Positions 1-9,206 of a stretch of 28,772 nucleotides of DNA are shown here, in pieces (position 1 is the stretch's first letter; each line of letters opens with the position of its first letter). Position numbers and translations under genes: made by a program. Under the pieces are notes generated by a model. The model was not told the DNA's origin. It searched no databases and saw only the letters and a program-made list of their open reading frames with translations. Source of the DNA: Schoenoplectus triqueter (lineage: Eukaryota > Streptophyta > Magnoliopsida > Poales > Cyperaceae). The DNA is taken from contig CAXKVV010000117.1 in NCBI GenBank assembly GCA_964058805.1, positions 1 to 28,772 on the forward strand, read 5' to 3'.

Positions 1-501
1 GGCCTAAAGGCTCACCCAGCTTTAGCTAGGGCCAGTGGCTCACTGAATTAAGTGTTGTTGAAGCTCAATACCAGTTACGATTTTCAATACCGATCGACAT
101 TGATTTGAATTCCTATACTTGATTAGTATATTTCAGGTTTAGAGGCACACCCAAACGTATCTGGGGCCAGTGGCACACTCAGATTACAATAATATGAGTT
201 GGTTCACTCACGAGAACTTGGCGATATGCTGATTTGTGTTGAAATCAGTGCTTTCATTCAAAATTGCAAAGATTAACTAACTTAATTGATTAAAATCATG
301 CAATTAGGATGATTAAAGAATATAAAACTATCATCTTTCAGCTACTATGCAAGTATAAGCAGAAAAATCAATTGGAAAAATGAAAATTACAAGGGAAATC
401 GATGTAATAACAATTGAATCACAAATTCTTGATATTTATGACTGATCCAGGCTTAAAGACTCGCCAATCACCTTGTGATCGGGCCAATGGCTCACTAGAT
501 T
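1..501. repeat. Three degenerate ~50-bp repeats in LTR-like flank
   Basis: Three copies of a motif of the form GG(C/T)(C/T)TAAAG.CTC.CC ... GGGCCA(G/A)TGGC(T/A)CACT occur at about 1-50, 136-186 and 450-501. Each starts with a TTTAGAGG/CTTAAAG-like block and ends with a GGCCAGTGGCTCACT-like block, about 30 bases apart. No reading frame runs through them. Such internal repeats are common in long LTRs of plant Ty3/gypsy elements, so this may be an LTR running in from outside the window. That is inference: no LTR end is visible here. Confidence 0.5.
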
Positions 502-1966
502 CAATCAACTAGTGCTAATTGAGATTATTCAAAGGAGAAACAGTAAAGAAATGGAAGAAGGGAGCAAATTTTCAAAAGGAAAAATAGCAAGAACAAAGAA
601 AAGAACTTAATTGATTACTTAATAAACTTGAATATGATACTTGAAACCCAATCCCAAAGAAAGAAATGTAAAGAAAAGTATTGATTGAATCGATGAACAT
701 AGCCAATTACCTTTGATTCTTGACAGAAAAGTGAATTGAGCAATTTCCTTTCTAATCTCACACACTCTCCGTCTACTATTGATGTATGTGTGTATATATG
801 TGTGTTCTCAATCTCAATCTTTTTCTTCTTGGTTCTCCTCCTCTTTTTTTTTTTGCTGGTACTAAATTTCAATTTATATAGTCCAGAACCGGCCACCCTC
901 TTGGCTGTGATTGGTGGATCACCTTTCTCTTGGATTGCCAGCTTGGATGCATCTCCACCCTTCACTCTTCATGCTTGAACGGTTGTGATAAGTTTGTGTT
1001 TGTTACTCAGTTGTGCTAACCGTTTTATGTTATTCTTTGACTGTGTCACAACTCATTTGACTTCAATTGAGCACATACTTTAATTGGTGAGTAGTCCTTT
1101 TACTTCTGGATTGTATTTAAACACCTCCATCTTGCTGCTAGCATCCTTTCACTTCCAATTGCACAGTTCTTCATCTAATTCCTGAGTTGCACTTCTAACC
1201 CACCTGTCCTCTTGGCCAAATTCATAACCTTTCACTCAATTGCTCACTCAGTTCATGCCAATTAGTATCGCCTTGATCTAAATAAGTTTCTTCACCATTC
1301 AATTAGATCTCAAAAGCACCTATTAGGTTTGCCTTTTCATCACTATCTCTGGCAACTCCTCACACTTAAACCTTCCTCTAACTCAATTGCTCCATAATTA
1401 CTTATCAATCGGTGTCATCTTAGCACAAAGAAGCTATCCCTGTGCTCAATTTGGTGTTTGAAGCACTCAGTTGCATTCGATAGAAGTACATCTATACTGT
1501 TTCAGCTCGAATTGAGGTAGTTTCACTGCTTAATTTCCCTTTCATCGCTAACTCCCTATTCTAGTCTCTCTAAACAATTCATTAGTGTGTGTCATCTATT
1601 TCTGAAGCTTTCACAATGGTGAGACGCCATGGAAAGAAGCAAGCTTACGCGCGTGAGGAGAAGAAGGAGAAGAAGGAGAAGAGAGAGCGGGGTGAGTGCT
1701 CGACCAAGATAGGTGGGCTTGGTCTTCATGCACCAAAGCGTATGAGAGGAGAGGGGCAGAGGGTTGAAACACCTACACCAGGTTCACCCTCCTTTTGTCT
1801 CTCATTTAAATTCAACTGCATTGAATTGAGTAGGTAGGTTGAATGGGCTTGGTTTACAACTTTAATTCATGCACTCACTCACATTGCTCTGGCTATTGGA
1901 TCCCACCTGTAAGGTTTACTGATTTAGATCTGTAGGTTTGATTAGCAGTTGATTAGGGTTAATATG
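502..1966. other. Non-coding LTR-like stretch, no gene seen
   Basis: No supported gene. Open frames here are short and low in complexity (a poly-K/R frame at about 1640-1700 comes from GAAGAAGGAGAAG purine repeats). A TATA-like CTATATAAAT reads on the - strand at about 872-883 after a pyrimidine/A-rich tract, which would fit a minus-strand LTR promoter. Between about 1000 and 1530 a short CACTCA(A/G)TTG(C) motif recurs many times in both orientations. The stretch may be part of the long LTR suggested by the repeats further left, but no LTR terminus, PBS or PPT was found. Confidence 0.4.
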
Positions 1967-2300
1967 CTGAGGTGGCTCCGCCTGATTGGTTGTCTATTTA
2001 ATAAACAACTTCCTAATCACTAATAATCTGGCTTAATGGATGGCTGAGGTGGCTCCGACCAATTGTGCCACGTGTGCTGCTATGCTAACTTGTACCAACC
2101 AGATAAGGCCACATGCATCTCTTATATACACTGTGTGATGACATGGCACCAGTGAGTACATGCCACGTGACACCAAGTGGGACCCACTTGTCAGTCATCT
2201 GGTAGCATGGTGGGGCCCACAATGGTGAGGTGGATCAATAAGGAAGTGTCATGTGGCACTCAGCTGTTGAGGTGGCTTCATGGCATGCTGTCATATGGCA
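1967..2300. promoter_or_regulatory. Cluster of repeated G-box, GGNCCC and GAGGTGGC motifs
   Basis: The block CTGAGGTGGCTCCG occurs exactly at 1967-1980 and 2044-2057, with degenerate GAGGTGG copies near 2229 and 2269. Perfect G-boxes (CACGTG) lie at 2069-2074 and 2164-2169. GTGGGACCCAC and GTGGGGCCCAC occur near 2178 and 2206, and related CATGGCA/CATGTGGCA words are frequent. G-boxes are bZIP/bHLH sites and GGNCCC words are TCP-type sites in plants. The density suggests U3-type enhancer sequence of an old element rather than a host promoter, since no gene follows. Function is inferred only from motif content. Confidence 0.4.
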
Positions 2301-2387
2301 TGCATATGATGACGTGATGGCATAAGGTATTGTCATGTCACCTCTACCCTGCTGACATGTGTAGGTTTGCACCAATAGCATTATGCC

Positions 2388-2392
2388 ATGTG
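2388..2392. repeat. Target-site duplication (left), ATGTG
   Basis: ATGTG directly precedes the left LTR and recurs directly after the right LTR at 14170-14174. A 5-bp duplication is the expected product of Ty3/gypsy integration, and it fixes both ends of the outer element. Confidence 0.9.
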
Positions 2393-3054
2393 TGATGGCG
2401 ATCAAGTCATGGCAGATTTACAGGTGAACAATCATGATCAAGGAAGCAAGTTCTGAACCAGTTCTCAATTTGAAGAACTAGACCCAAGTCATATTTATAA
2501 TTAATTTACGAAGCAGCAGCTCTCTGGACAGATTCGTACTGAGCTGGTATTTTGGGCATAACTCTCTCATAAAAGCTCGGATTTGGGTGATTCAAATTTC
2601 TTGATCAGATAATGAAATGGACTATCTTTTTTGTATTTTGAGTTTCTCCAGATTCCAGAGTCTTCTTGGTCAAAACCTCATGTCAACTGAGCGTGGTTAC
2701 TGAGGAGCCAGCCAGCATTTAGTTTCTTGGAACTTATCTGTTGAGTCTTTCTATGTTTTAATTATATTTTGAAACTAGCAGTAGTAGTTAATGTTATTTT
2801 TATTGTATTTTGATATTTACAAAAATAGTTAAGGAGTTATTAATTAGTAGGAAGTTTCTAGAGTTGAGTTGTATGACTATATCAAGTCTAATTTCTGAAT
2901 GTAAACACACTTGTTGAATTATTATGAAAAACTTTATCTTGAGTTGAGTTTATCTCCTCTTTTATCTTGCTGTGAGTTGAGAGTATCCTCCAGTTGTGAT
3001 TTTATCGTTGAACGTGTGCGTGTCCTTGGACGATTCATAGCTCGAACGCTATCA
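2393..3054 (+). repeat. 5' LTR of outer Ty3/gypsy element
   Basis: It is 662 bp long, begins TGATGGCGATCAAG and ends CGCTATCA. It aligns end to end with 13507-14169. Differences are mostly transitions plus one single-base indel near position 2615. The PBS begins two bases after its end. No clear TATA box was recognised. Confidence 0.95.
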
Positions 3055-3056
3055 GT

Positions 3057-3068
3057 TGGTATCAGAGC
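3057..3068 (+). other. Primer-binding site, tRNA-iMet type
   Basis: TGGTATCAGAGC starts two bases after the left LTR. It matches the complement of the 3' end of plant initiator tRNA-Met, the usual primer for many plant Ty3/gypsy and Ty1/copia elements. The next bases (AA) depart from the tRNA complement, so the match is about 12 bases. Confidence 0.85.
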
Positions 3069-3080
3069 AACAGGTGAAGG

Positions 3081-3528
3081 ATGATGCGACGTAGTGGTCG
3101 TGTCAATCCTCCTGAAGGCAACTAGCAAGCCGATCGAGATATTGAGTTGAACGAGTTGAGGCAGCATGTGCAACAACTCCAAGAGCGTCTAGCGCGCGTG
3201 GAGGCCGCTGGGAACAACTGCGATGATTCCTATCGTAGCTCAAATGGCAAAACTTTTGGTGACGATGATGCAGAGTTCAACCCCTTCCACGACAACTACA
3301 CCTTGGTGTCCAGTGATGAAGAGGCTCTCCATCAAAATCACACCCGAAAGAACTAGTAATTTCGACGGCCTTTTGATCTAAAAGCGGATATTCCGGTGTA
3401 CGAAGGGCGCATACAACCCGATGAGTTCATAGATTGGCTTAATACGGTTGAACGTGTCTTTGAGTACCAAGATGTCCCTGAGGAAGAGAAGATGAAGATT
3501 GTTGCCATCAAATTGAAGAAGCATGCAT
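3081..3528 (+). pseudogene. gag, N-terminal part (outer element), broken
   Basis: Gag binds element RNA and forms the particle shell. The likely start is ATG at 3081 (MMRRSGRVNPPEG), just after the PBS. An in-frame TAG follows at 3123-3125, and a second stop pair (TAG TAA) occurs at 3354-3359. The frame otherwise continues through a basic/coiled N-terminus with heptad-like spacing (LRQHVQQLQERLARVE) and an acidic stretch into the retrotransposon Gag domain (YEGRIQPDEFIDWL, then VERVFEYQDVPEEEKMKIVAIKLKK). It is cut at 3528 by the nested element and resumes in the same frame at 10589. The first stop fits a single C-to-T change from a Gln codon. Confidence 0.85.
3524..3528. repeat. Target-site duplication (left) of nested element, TGCAT
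   Basis: TGCAT precedes the nested element and recurs at 10584-10588. Removing the nested element and one TGCAT restores the gag reading frame across the junction (KKHA followed by SIWWEQ), which confirms the insertion point. Confidence 0.93.
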
Positions 3529-4884
3529 TGATGTGTATTTTGCTAAGCTAATAAATACCCTAATTTATACTTAATTTCAGCCGCAAGCGCACGGCCTAGT
3601 CAAGTAGTAGTTGGGGTGTCGAACCACAAGGACAAGGATGAATTACCGGTTCTAACAAGTTTCACTAATCTAGACAATCAAAAGTGAGCTTTGTATTAAA
3701 CTAAAAGTGCGTAAATCTAACAACAATGAATGGAAAGTTTATCAGATTGAGGATTCTAGGGGTTTTCGGCTTCACTCTCACTCGTTTGGTCAATTCACTC
3801 TATTTGATCTTTTAATATGTTCTAGTGTTTGTCGGGGATTCAATCTCAGATTTTAGTACCAAATTTACACTTTCGTGGCTTGGTACCGTACCTAAATAAT
3901 TCGGGTTTTACGATTAAGTACTTCACCTTACAAGTCTAAGCCCATTAAAATCAGTGAGTCACTTTGGTATAACCTAGATTTTGTACTTCGTCTTTCGGTA
4001 CCTCACATAATTTCTAAGGTTTCCTCGGTTTTCCCTTAGGTAATAAGTTTCACGGTTAAGTACTCGGCCTACAACCTAGATTACTATTTTAGGTCAGAAG
4101 ATTCAGTTCCACCTTTCGGTTTCCGCTTTCACTTCTAAGATAACATGCAGTTGATTAAACTAGGCATACAATTTAGACAAAACAACAATCACAAACAACA
4201 AGAACTAAAAGATCAACAAACGAGAAAATTAAACCATTCGAGTTATCGAGTTTACACCTAGACCCCTAGAAGGGTGTCTAGCCACAGATCATGTCAAAGA
4301 TTGTATCAAGATTCATGTTTAAATAACAGTACAACATGAGAAAAGAGTAAAGAAAAAAATAAACCAAGAAGATCTATGATTTCTCGCCCGGTTCTTGAGT
4401 TCTCCTTCAAATCTCTCTCTAATGGTGTTCTTCCTCTTCTTTCTTGCTTTAGAACTTCTCTCCAGACCATTCAGAGATGTCTGGGACGAAGGGGTATCAA
4501 AATCCCTTAATTTCAATGAGAAAACCGCTTTAAAACTGCCAATTCGTGCTGCCAGCCCAAAAATTGCGGTCCGCAATTTTTGTCATTTTTTCCAGAATGA
4601 ACCAGAGAGCATTTGCGGTCCGCAATTGATAATTGCGGTCCGTAATTTTGGTATGGGAATGCTTTTAACTTGATTTCTTTGTGTAAATCCGACCCATCTC
4701 GTTCCAAGCATTATTTCTCATGTTAACATCTTTGTTTACACTCAATGACCTGCAAAATAACAAGAAATGCAGCAGTATCTCGAACTCGACATAAAAACTA
4801 AATAAATTCTTAACAATTAACATAAAATGCATAGTTTTTGAGATAAAACCCTAATTGAATATAGTATATAAATGAGGCTTATCA
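3529..4884 (-). repeat. 3' LTR of nested gag-pro element
   Basis: 1,356 bp; on the + strand it reads TGATGTGTATTTTG...GGCTTATCA. It matches 9207-10583 with about 34 substitutions, nearly all transitions. It lacks a 21-bp segment present in the other LTR near 10250. It contains GCGGTCCGC-type motifs at 4563-4577, 4612-4626 and 4632-4646. On the - strand an AT-rich TTTATATACTATA lies near its start. Confidence 0.95.
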
Positions 4885-4904
4885 AATTCCCCCAAACTTA
4901 AACC
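4885..4904 (-). other. Polypurine tract of nested element
   Basis: On the - strand this reads GGTTTAAGTTTGGGGGAATT and directly abuts the LTR start TGATAAGCC. It is the expected plus-strand primer site and sets the element's orientation. Confidence 0.85.
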
Positions 4905-5971
4905 TTGCTTGTCCCTAAGCAAGATTCAGTCGGAGACCTAGGGTGCATCTCTAAACTAAGCAAAGTTCTAAGGAAATCTAACCTACATGCAAAAGGTCGT
5001 GGATTATTTGAAAATAAAGTGACTAACCCTAAGACAAATCCTTTCAAATTTGTTCGGCCATTAATCAGAGTTTTGGGAAAAAGATTTGGGAATTGTTCGT
5101 TATTTCTGACTTCACGTGTGGTATTTTACTCGAGGAGTTTTACCTCAGACTCCTACTTTCAATATAATGCCCTAGAATCTTTCCAAAAATGATGAATACT
5201 TAAGTTTTTCCTTCCCCTCAACTATGAAATGAAACCAAGAAAATCCATAAAAGAAGAAAAATGATAGTGTTAATCCTGAACCTCGCGCGGATTATTTTTG
5301 TGTAACTCAAAGTTTTATTAAGAAACCCTAAATGCGCACATGAGGCTACATCGTGCCGTGTTGGGGGTTAGGGAGTTCCATAATACCACCCTAGCACATT
5401 TGAGGCTTAATTTGATCTTATTTGAATCAGAATTTTTCTTTTTATTTGTTTACGAATGTCACGGCATGTGTACTCTTAACCATGGTGCCTCGATAATTTG
5501 GACCTTCTAAAGATTTACATATTAATTTTCAGGTCCTTTTGATTGATTGATTTTTTTTTCAAAAGCACCAGTCGACACTTACCATAAGCATTCTTTCTTA
5601 ATTGAGTTTTTCATTTAAAATAAACAAACAAATTGGATTTCCAAGGTTTGATAAAAATTTTTGGGAGGACGTCAATTTTTAAACACTCATCATTCTAGAA
5701 ACTTCCTAGGGCATATTCTTTTCTGATTTTTCGGACCCAAGAACCTTTTTCATTCACCACCTGTTATTTTAGAAAAGTTTGTATATTCCCGAATCAATTT
5801 CTCAAAATTTCCAACAAGACTACTCCTTTGCAAAAATTTCCCTTAAGGTTTTTCAAAACTTTTTGCAAAATTACCCACTAAAATTTGAATTTCTAAAAAA
5901 AAAATTTACAAAAATCTTAATGCAACAATAATAACAACTACATGCTATGCAGATACAAGTAAGTTCCAAAT
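4905..5971 (-). other. Non-coding 3' internal region of nested element
   Basis: About 1.07 kb between the two PPT-like tracts. No reading frame on the element's sense strand was convincing and no env-like or pol motif was recognised. Athila and Ogre/Tat elements often carry long non-coding or env-like DNA between pol and the 3' LTR, so this may be what remains of such a region after pol was lost. That is inference. Confidence 0.5.
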
Positions 5972-5989
5972 ACTCCCCCAAACTTAAAT
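5972..5989 (-). other. Second, internal polypurine-like tract
   Basis: On the - strand it reads ATTTAAGTTTGGGGGAGT, nearly the same as the terminal PPT at 4885-4904. It lies about 180 bases downstream of the protease frame's stop. A duplicated or central PPT is known in some plant Ty3/gypsy elements. It could also be a remnant of an LTR-adjacent PPT from an earlier rearrangement. Confidence 0.6.
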
Positions 5990-6170
5990 CAAGCATTGTA
6001 CTCAATGCGTGAAAGAAAAGAAAGGTATAAAGAACTTACAATGGAAGAAGACAATGGAGGCGGACGGGGTTGAGGCGGGTGCCTCAATCGTTAGACGGGG
6101 GCTGAGATTTGTAGAGAGAGAGAGAAAGGCTCAATCCCTCATAACTCGGTCTTTTTCGTCCACAACAAAC

Positions 6171-7298
6171 TCATTTCTTCGTCACTTTGAGAGCACTCAA
6201 CCAGTCGGTTTTACATTTCTTCAGTAATCTTTTATGCGATGCCTGAAAACCATTATCTTTTGCCCTACCAGTGCTCACTGAGTCATCGTGCTTTATCACT
6301 GTTTTTCTTGATTTTTCCTTCATAATCTCATTATGTTTCTCCTTTGTCAGTGGATTAAAGACTTCAACCCTTAGAGTGGATGGTAGAGGTTGTAGCTCGA
6401 CCTTGGATGAGATTGGAGGGTTTTGGGTCGAATTTGAACCTTCTGAAGTTGAAAATGTGATAGCTTGGCAAAATTGCGGACCGCAAATTTCAAACTTCGG
6501 ACCGCAATTTTGGATCTGGAATTTCCTGCTCTCATTTTTGCACTTTTTGCGGTCCGCAAATTCTTCCTTCGGTCCGCAATTCTGAAGATTTTCTGCTGGA
6601 TGTGCTGTTTCGTGTCTCCTTTCTTCAGATTTTGAGATTTTCAACTCCATTTGTTCGAGAAACCTTTCGAATTCACCGTCGGAAGGATGCGTGACCAATT
6701 TATCAATCGAATCGGCGATTGATAGTTTTTCAAATTCTTCTTTAACAATCACGTCAATCTTGTCCACCCTGCAAAAATTACCATCATTAGCGGGGTATTT
6801 CAAAGCTTTAAACATATCGAATTTGACTTTTTCTTTTCCGATCTCAAACGTGAGTTTTCCCCCTCTAACATCTATTTGGGTGCCGGCCGTATTCAAGAAT
6901 GGCCGGCTAAAAATTAAAGGTGTATTGGGGTCCTCATCCATTTCAATTACGATAAAATCTATGGGAATGTAAAATTTCTCCACTTGAAGCGGTAAATTCT
7001 CAACTTGCCCTATCGGATATTTTAATGATCCGTCTACCAATTGTAAAGAAATTTTTGTTGGCACTAACTCACCAACCCCAATCCTATCAAAAATAGATTT
7101 TGGCATTAGACTTACACTTGCCCCAATGTCACATAAAACACGGTCGAATTTGGTGCTGCCTATAGAACAAGGTATGGTAAAACTACCCGGGTCTTGCAAC
7201 TTAGGGGGTAACTTATTCATCACTATTGCGCTCACTTTTTCAGTCAAGGTTACCATTTCATCGTTTAATTTTCTCCTATTGGACAAGATATCTTTCAA
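6171..7298 (-). CDS. Retropepsin-like aspartic protease region of gag-pro (nested element)
   Basis: A 375-codon frame continuing the gag polyprotein after a frame change. Residues about 38-170 form a retroviral-type aspartic protease domain: FDRVLCDIGASVSLMP holds the catalytic D57-I-G-A, followed by SIFDRIGVGE and a later PLIFSRPFLNTAG block. The protease would cut Gag in the particle. After the domain comes a long low-similarity tail with repeated NCGP(K/Q)F words, encoded by GCGGTCCGC-type DNA that also occurs in the LTRs. The frame ends at 6171 without RT. The start shown is only where the frame opens (TTG); translation would come from upstream gag. Upstream, an in-frame TGA at 7295-7297 follows an apparent one-base loss in a T run. 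Confidence 0.85.
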   Translation of the reverse strand: MKDILSNRRKLNDEMVTLTEKVSAIVMNKLPPKLQDPGSFTIPCSIGSTKFDRVLCDIGASVSLMPKSIFDRIGVGELVPTKISLQLVDGSLKYPIGQVENLPLQVEKFYIPIDFIVIEMDEDPNTPLIFSRPFLNTAGTQIDVRGGKLTFEIGKEKVKFDMFKALKYPANDGNFCRVDKIDVIVKEEFEKLSIADSIDKLVTHPSDGEFERFLEQMELKISKSEERRHETAHPAENLQNCGPKEEFADRKKCKNESRKFQIQNCGPKFEICGPQFCQAITFSTSEGSNSTQNPPISSKVELQPLPSTLRVEVFNPLTKEKHNEIMKEKSRKTVIKHDDSVSTGRAKDNGFQASHKRLLKKCKTDWLSALKVTKK

Positions 7299-7406
7299 AA
7301 CTTTGCATAGGTCGGCATTTTAGTGACAACATCGGTGAATGGGATGTTGACATTCAATTTCTTTAACAATTCAACAAACCTAACATATTGCTTATCCAAT
7401 TTCGTG

Positions 7407-8951
7407 TTAACAAGTCTTTGAGGGTAAGGGATAAACCTGTGGGGGGGAGGGTACATACCTCGGTATGTCCCCCTTTATCTGATTTGGCGTTGGCGCATTG
7501 GTGTTTCCCTTGTCAGCCTCTTGCTCCATCTCAAATTGATTTTCTGGCTGAAGGTCGGGTTGTTTCTGGTGCACATGAACTCCGGCATCTTGAGGCACCT
7601 CGGGTCCATCATATGCGGTTCCACTCCTCAAAGTGATGGCCTTAACAGTTGCATTGAGATTGCAATCTGGTTTAGGCGGCAACTGATCATATTGACATGA
7701 AGACGATGATGTCAGTTGCGCCACTTGCGTTTCCAAAAGTTTCCCATGAGTCGCTAGTAGGTCAACTTTCATGCTTAGATCCCTAATTTGGTCGGCCACT
7801 TGTTGGTTGACCCTCTTTTGGTCCTGCCTGAACTCCGTTTGTTCTTGCATTATTTTTTCCATCATTTGTTCCAAATTAGATTTCTGCGGAGCGCCTTGGT
7901 CAAATTGCCTCTGCCCGTATCCCTGATTCGATCGGTTCTGATTGGTACTTTGGTTCTGGTTTCGGGGTTGGTCGTCTTGGTTGTTTCTCCAGGAAAAATT
8001 TGGGTGATTTCTCCATCCTGGATTGTAAGAATTAGAGTAAGGGTTGTTTTGCGGTCGGTAATTGTTGTTAAGTACATTCACTTGTTCCACATCCCCTTCA
8101 GCAGATCCACCCCAATTGCAGTTTATGGCCAAGTGATCGCCTCCACCATAAATAGAACAAGAAGGTGATTGATGTACTGCTGAGACATTTTGGATTGTCA
8201 AGCGGTCTATACTCTTTTGCATTGCCTCCAATTGTGCTGCCAATTTAGTTGAGACGTCCATCTCAATCACACCCGGTGCACCTCGAACGGGTCCTCTCAC
8301 CGAGCTCCATTGTTGCTGCCCTAATGCCATCTCATCAATCAATTTGTAGGCATACCGGGCGCTCATGTTCATCAAATTACCTCCAGCTGCTGCATCAATG
8401 GTTAGTTTAGAGGACTGTTCAAGTCCCTCATAGAAAATCTGAAGAATGAACCACTTCTCGAGCCCGTGGTGTGGGCAAAGACGCAACAGTTCTTGATATT
8501 TATCCCAAGCCTCGCTGAGAGATTCTCCTCCTCTTTGCCTGAAATTTGTAATTTGAGCACGAAGGACAGAAGTTTTAGATGGAGGAAAATACTTAGAAAG
8601 AAAAGTATCAGACATTTGATCCCATGTTCTTATTGTACCGGTATCTAATGACCTTAGCCAATTTCTAGCCTTATCTCCTAAAGAAAAATGAAATGCTCTA
8701 AGTTTAATGGCCTCGGGTTCAACACCATTAATTTTAACCGTATTACATAGTTCTTCAAACATGGCCAAATGTTGGTTTGGGTCTTCATGGGCTAAACCGT
8801 TGAACATGTGTTGAGAGAGCATGTTCAAGAGAGCGGGTTTCAGCTCGAAATTATTTGCTGCTACATTAGGCACCGTGTAGCCTAGTTGAATTCCAATTGC
8901 ATTCGGGGCAACAAAGTCCTTCAAGGGACGGTTCTCATCATTCTCCGCCAT
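7407..8951 (-). CDS. gag of nested element
   Basis: Encodes the particle protein. The open frame extends up to 9080, but the ATG at 8951 (MAENDENRPLKDFVAPNA) fits the usual Athila/Tat-type Gag start. A retrotransposon Gag domain follows (PNQHLAMFEELCN, AFHFSLGDKARNWL, TWDQMSDTFLSKYFPP, RQRGGESLSEAWDKYQELL). A zinc-knuckle remnant, CSIYGGGDHLAINC, has Tyr in place of its second Cys. Next come an Asn/Gln/Arg-rich RNA-binding-like stretch and a coiled-coil-like segment (LEQMMEKIMQEQTEF). The frame runs off into TAA at 7407 after a C run (7 G on the + strand, 7441-7447). A shift there would continue in coding-like sequence through 7299, then into the protease. So gag-pro was one long frame, now broken twice. 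Confidence 0.88.
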   Translation of the reverse strand: MAENDENRPLKDFVAPNAIGIQLGYTVPNVAANNFELKPALLNMLSQHMFNGLAHEDPNQHLAMFEELCNTVKINGVEPEAIKLRAFHFSLGDKARNWLRSLDTGTIRTWDQMSDTFLSKYFPPSKTSVLRAQITNFRQRGGESLSEAWDKYQELLRLCPHHGLEKWFILQIFYEGLEQSSKLTIDAAAGGNLMNMSARYAYKLIDEMALGQQQWSSVRGPVRGAPGVIEMDVSTKLAAQLEAMQKSIDRLTIQNVSAVHQSPSCSIYGGGDHLAINCNWGGSAEGDVEQVNVLNNNYRPQNNPYSNSYNPGWRNHPNFSWRNNQDDQPRNQNQSTNQNRSNQGYGQRQFDQGAPQKSNLEQMMEKIMQEQTEFRQDQKRVNQQVADQIRDLSMKVDLLATHGKLLETQVAQLTSSSSCQYDQLPPKPDCNLNATVKAITLRSGTAYDGPEVPQDAGVHVHQKQPDLQPENQFEMEQEADKGNTNAPTPNQIKGDIPRYVPSPPQVYPLPSKTC

Positions 8952-9181
8952 TTGGGTTGCTTCTTCGATGGCGAGATGAATAAACGGTTGTTCAAGAAGT
9001 GAAGTTATCTCCTTGGTTCTACGTTTGTACACCAAGAGACCTGATTGCCTGGCCAGATCGAGTCCTGAAAGAGCAATCAAACAAGTAGATCACAGAAAAT
9101 AAAAGAAAATAAAAGAGATAAAAATTAAAAAGAAATATCTAGTCTCAGTTACTAAAGGTTGAACCAGTATTCACACCGTTG

Positions 9182-9199
9182 TCCCCGGCAACGGCGCCA
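9182..9199 (-). other. Primer-binding site, tRNA-Asp type
   Basis: On the - strand it reads TGGCGCCGTTGCCGGGGA, matching the complement of the 3' end of plant tRNA-Asp(GUC). It lies seven bases inside the 5' LTR. This PBS with a short spacer is common in Athila/Tat-type Ty3/gypsy elements. Confidence 0.85.
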
Positions 9200-9206
9200 A
9201 AAAGCT

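Noticed and set aside
736..978. 80-codon + frame that looks like a membrane segment (VLLLFFFLLV)
   Set aside because: Hydrophobicity comes from a poly-T/CT tract; lies in LTR-like non-coding DNA.
1589..1837. 82-codon + frame rich in Lys/Glu/Arg
   Set aside because: Composition follows GAAGAAGGAGAAG purine repeats; no domain, no supporting context.
3057..3068. A tRNA-Met gene fragment
   Set aside because: Only the 12-base complement of the tRNA 3' end, placed as a primer-binding site right after an LTR.
4395..4673. Frame in the left LTR repeated in the right LTR (10073-10294)
   Set aside because: Present in both LTRs only because the LTRs are copies; frames differ in length through small changes and show no domain.
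4905..5192. 95-codon + frame next to the nested element's PPT
   Set aside because: Antisense to the element; its first codons lie over the PPT region and no domain is visible.
6271..6585. + strand frames over the protease region with NCGPQ words
   Set aside because: Antisense shadow; NCGPQ appears on both strands because the underlying motif is palindromic.
7788..8168. 126-codon + frame
   Set aside because: Antisense shadow of the nested element's gag.
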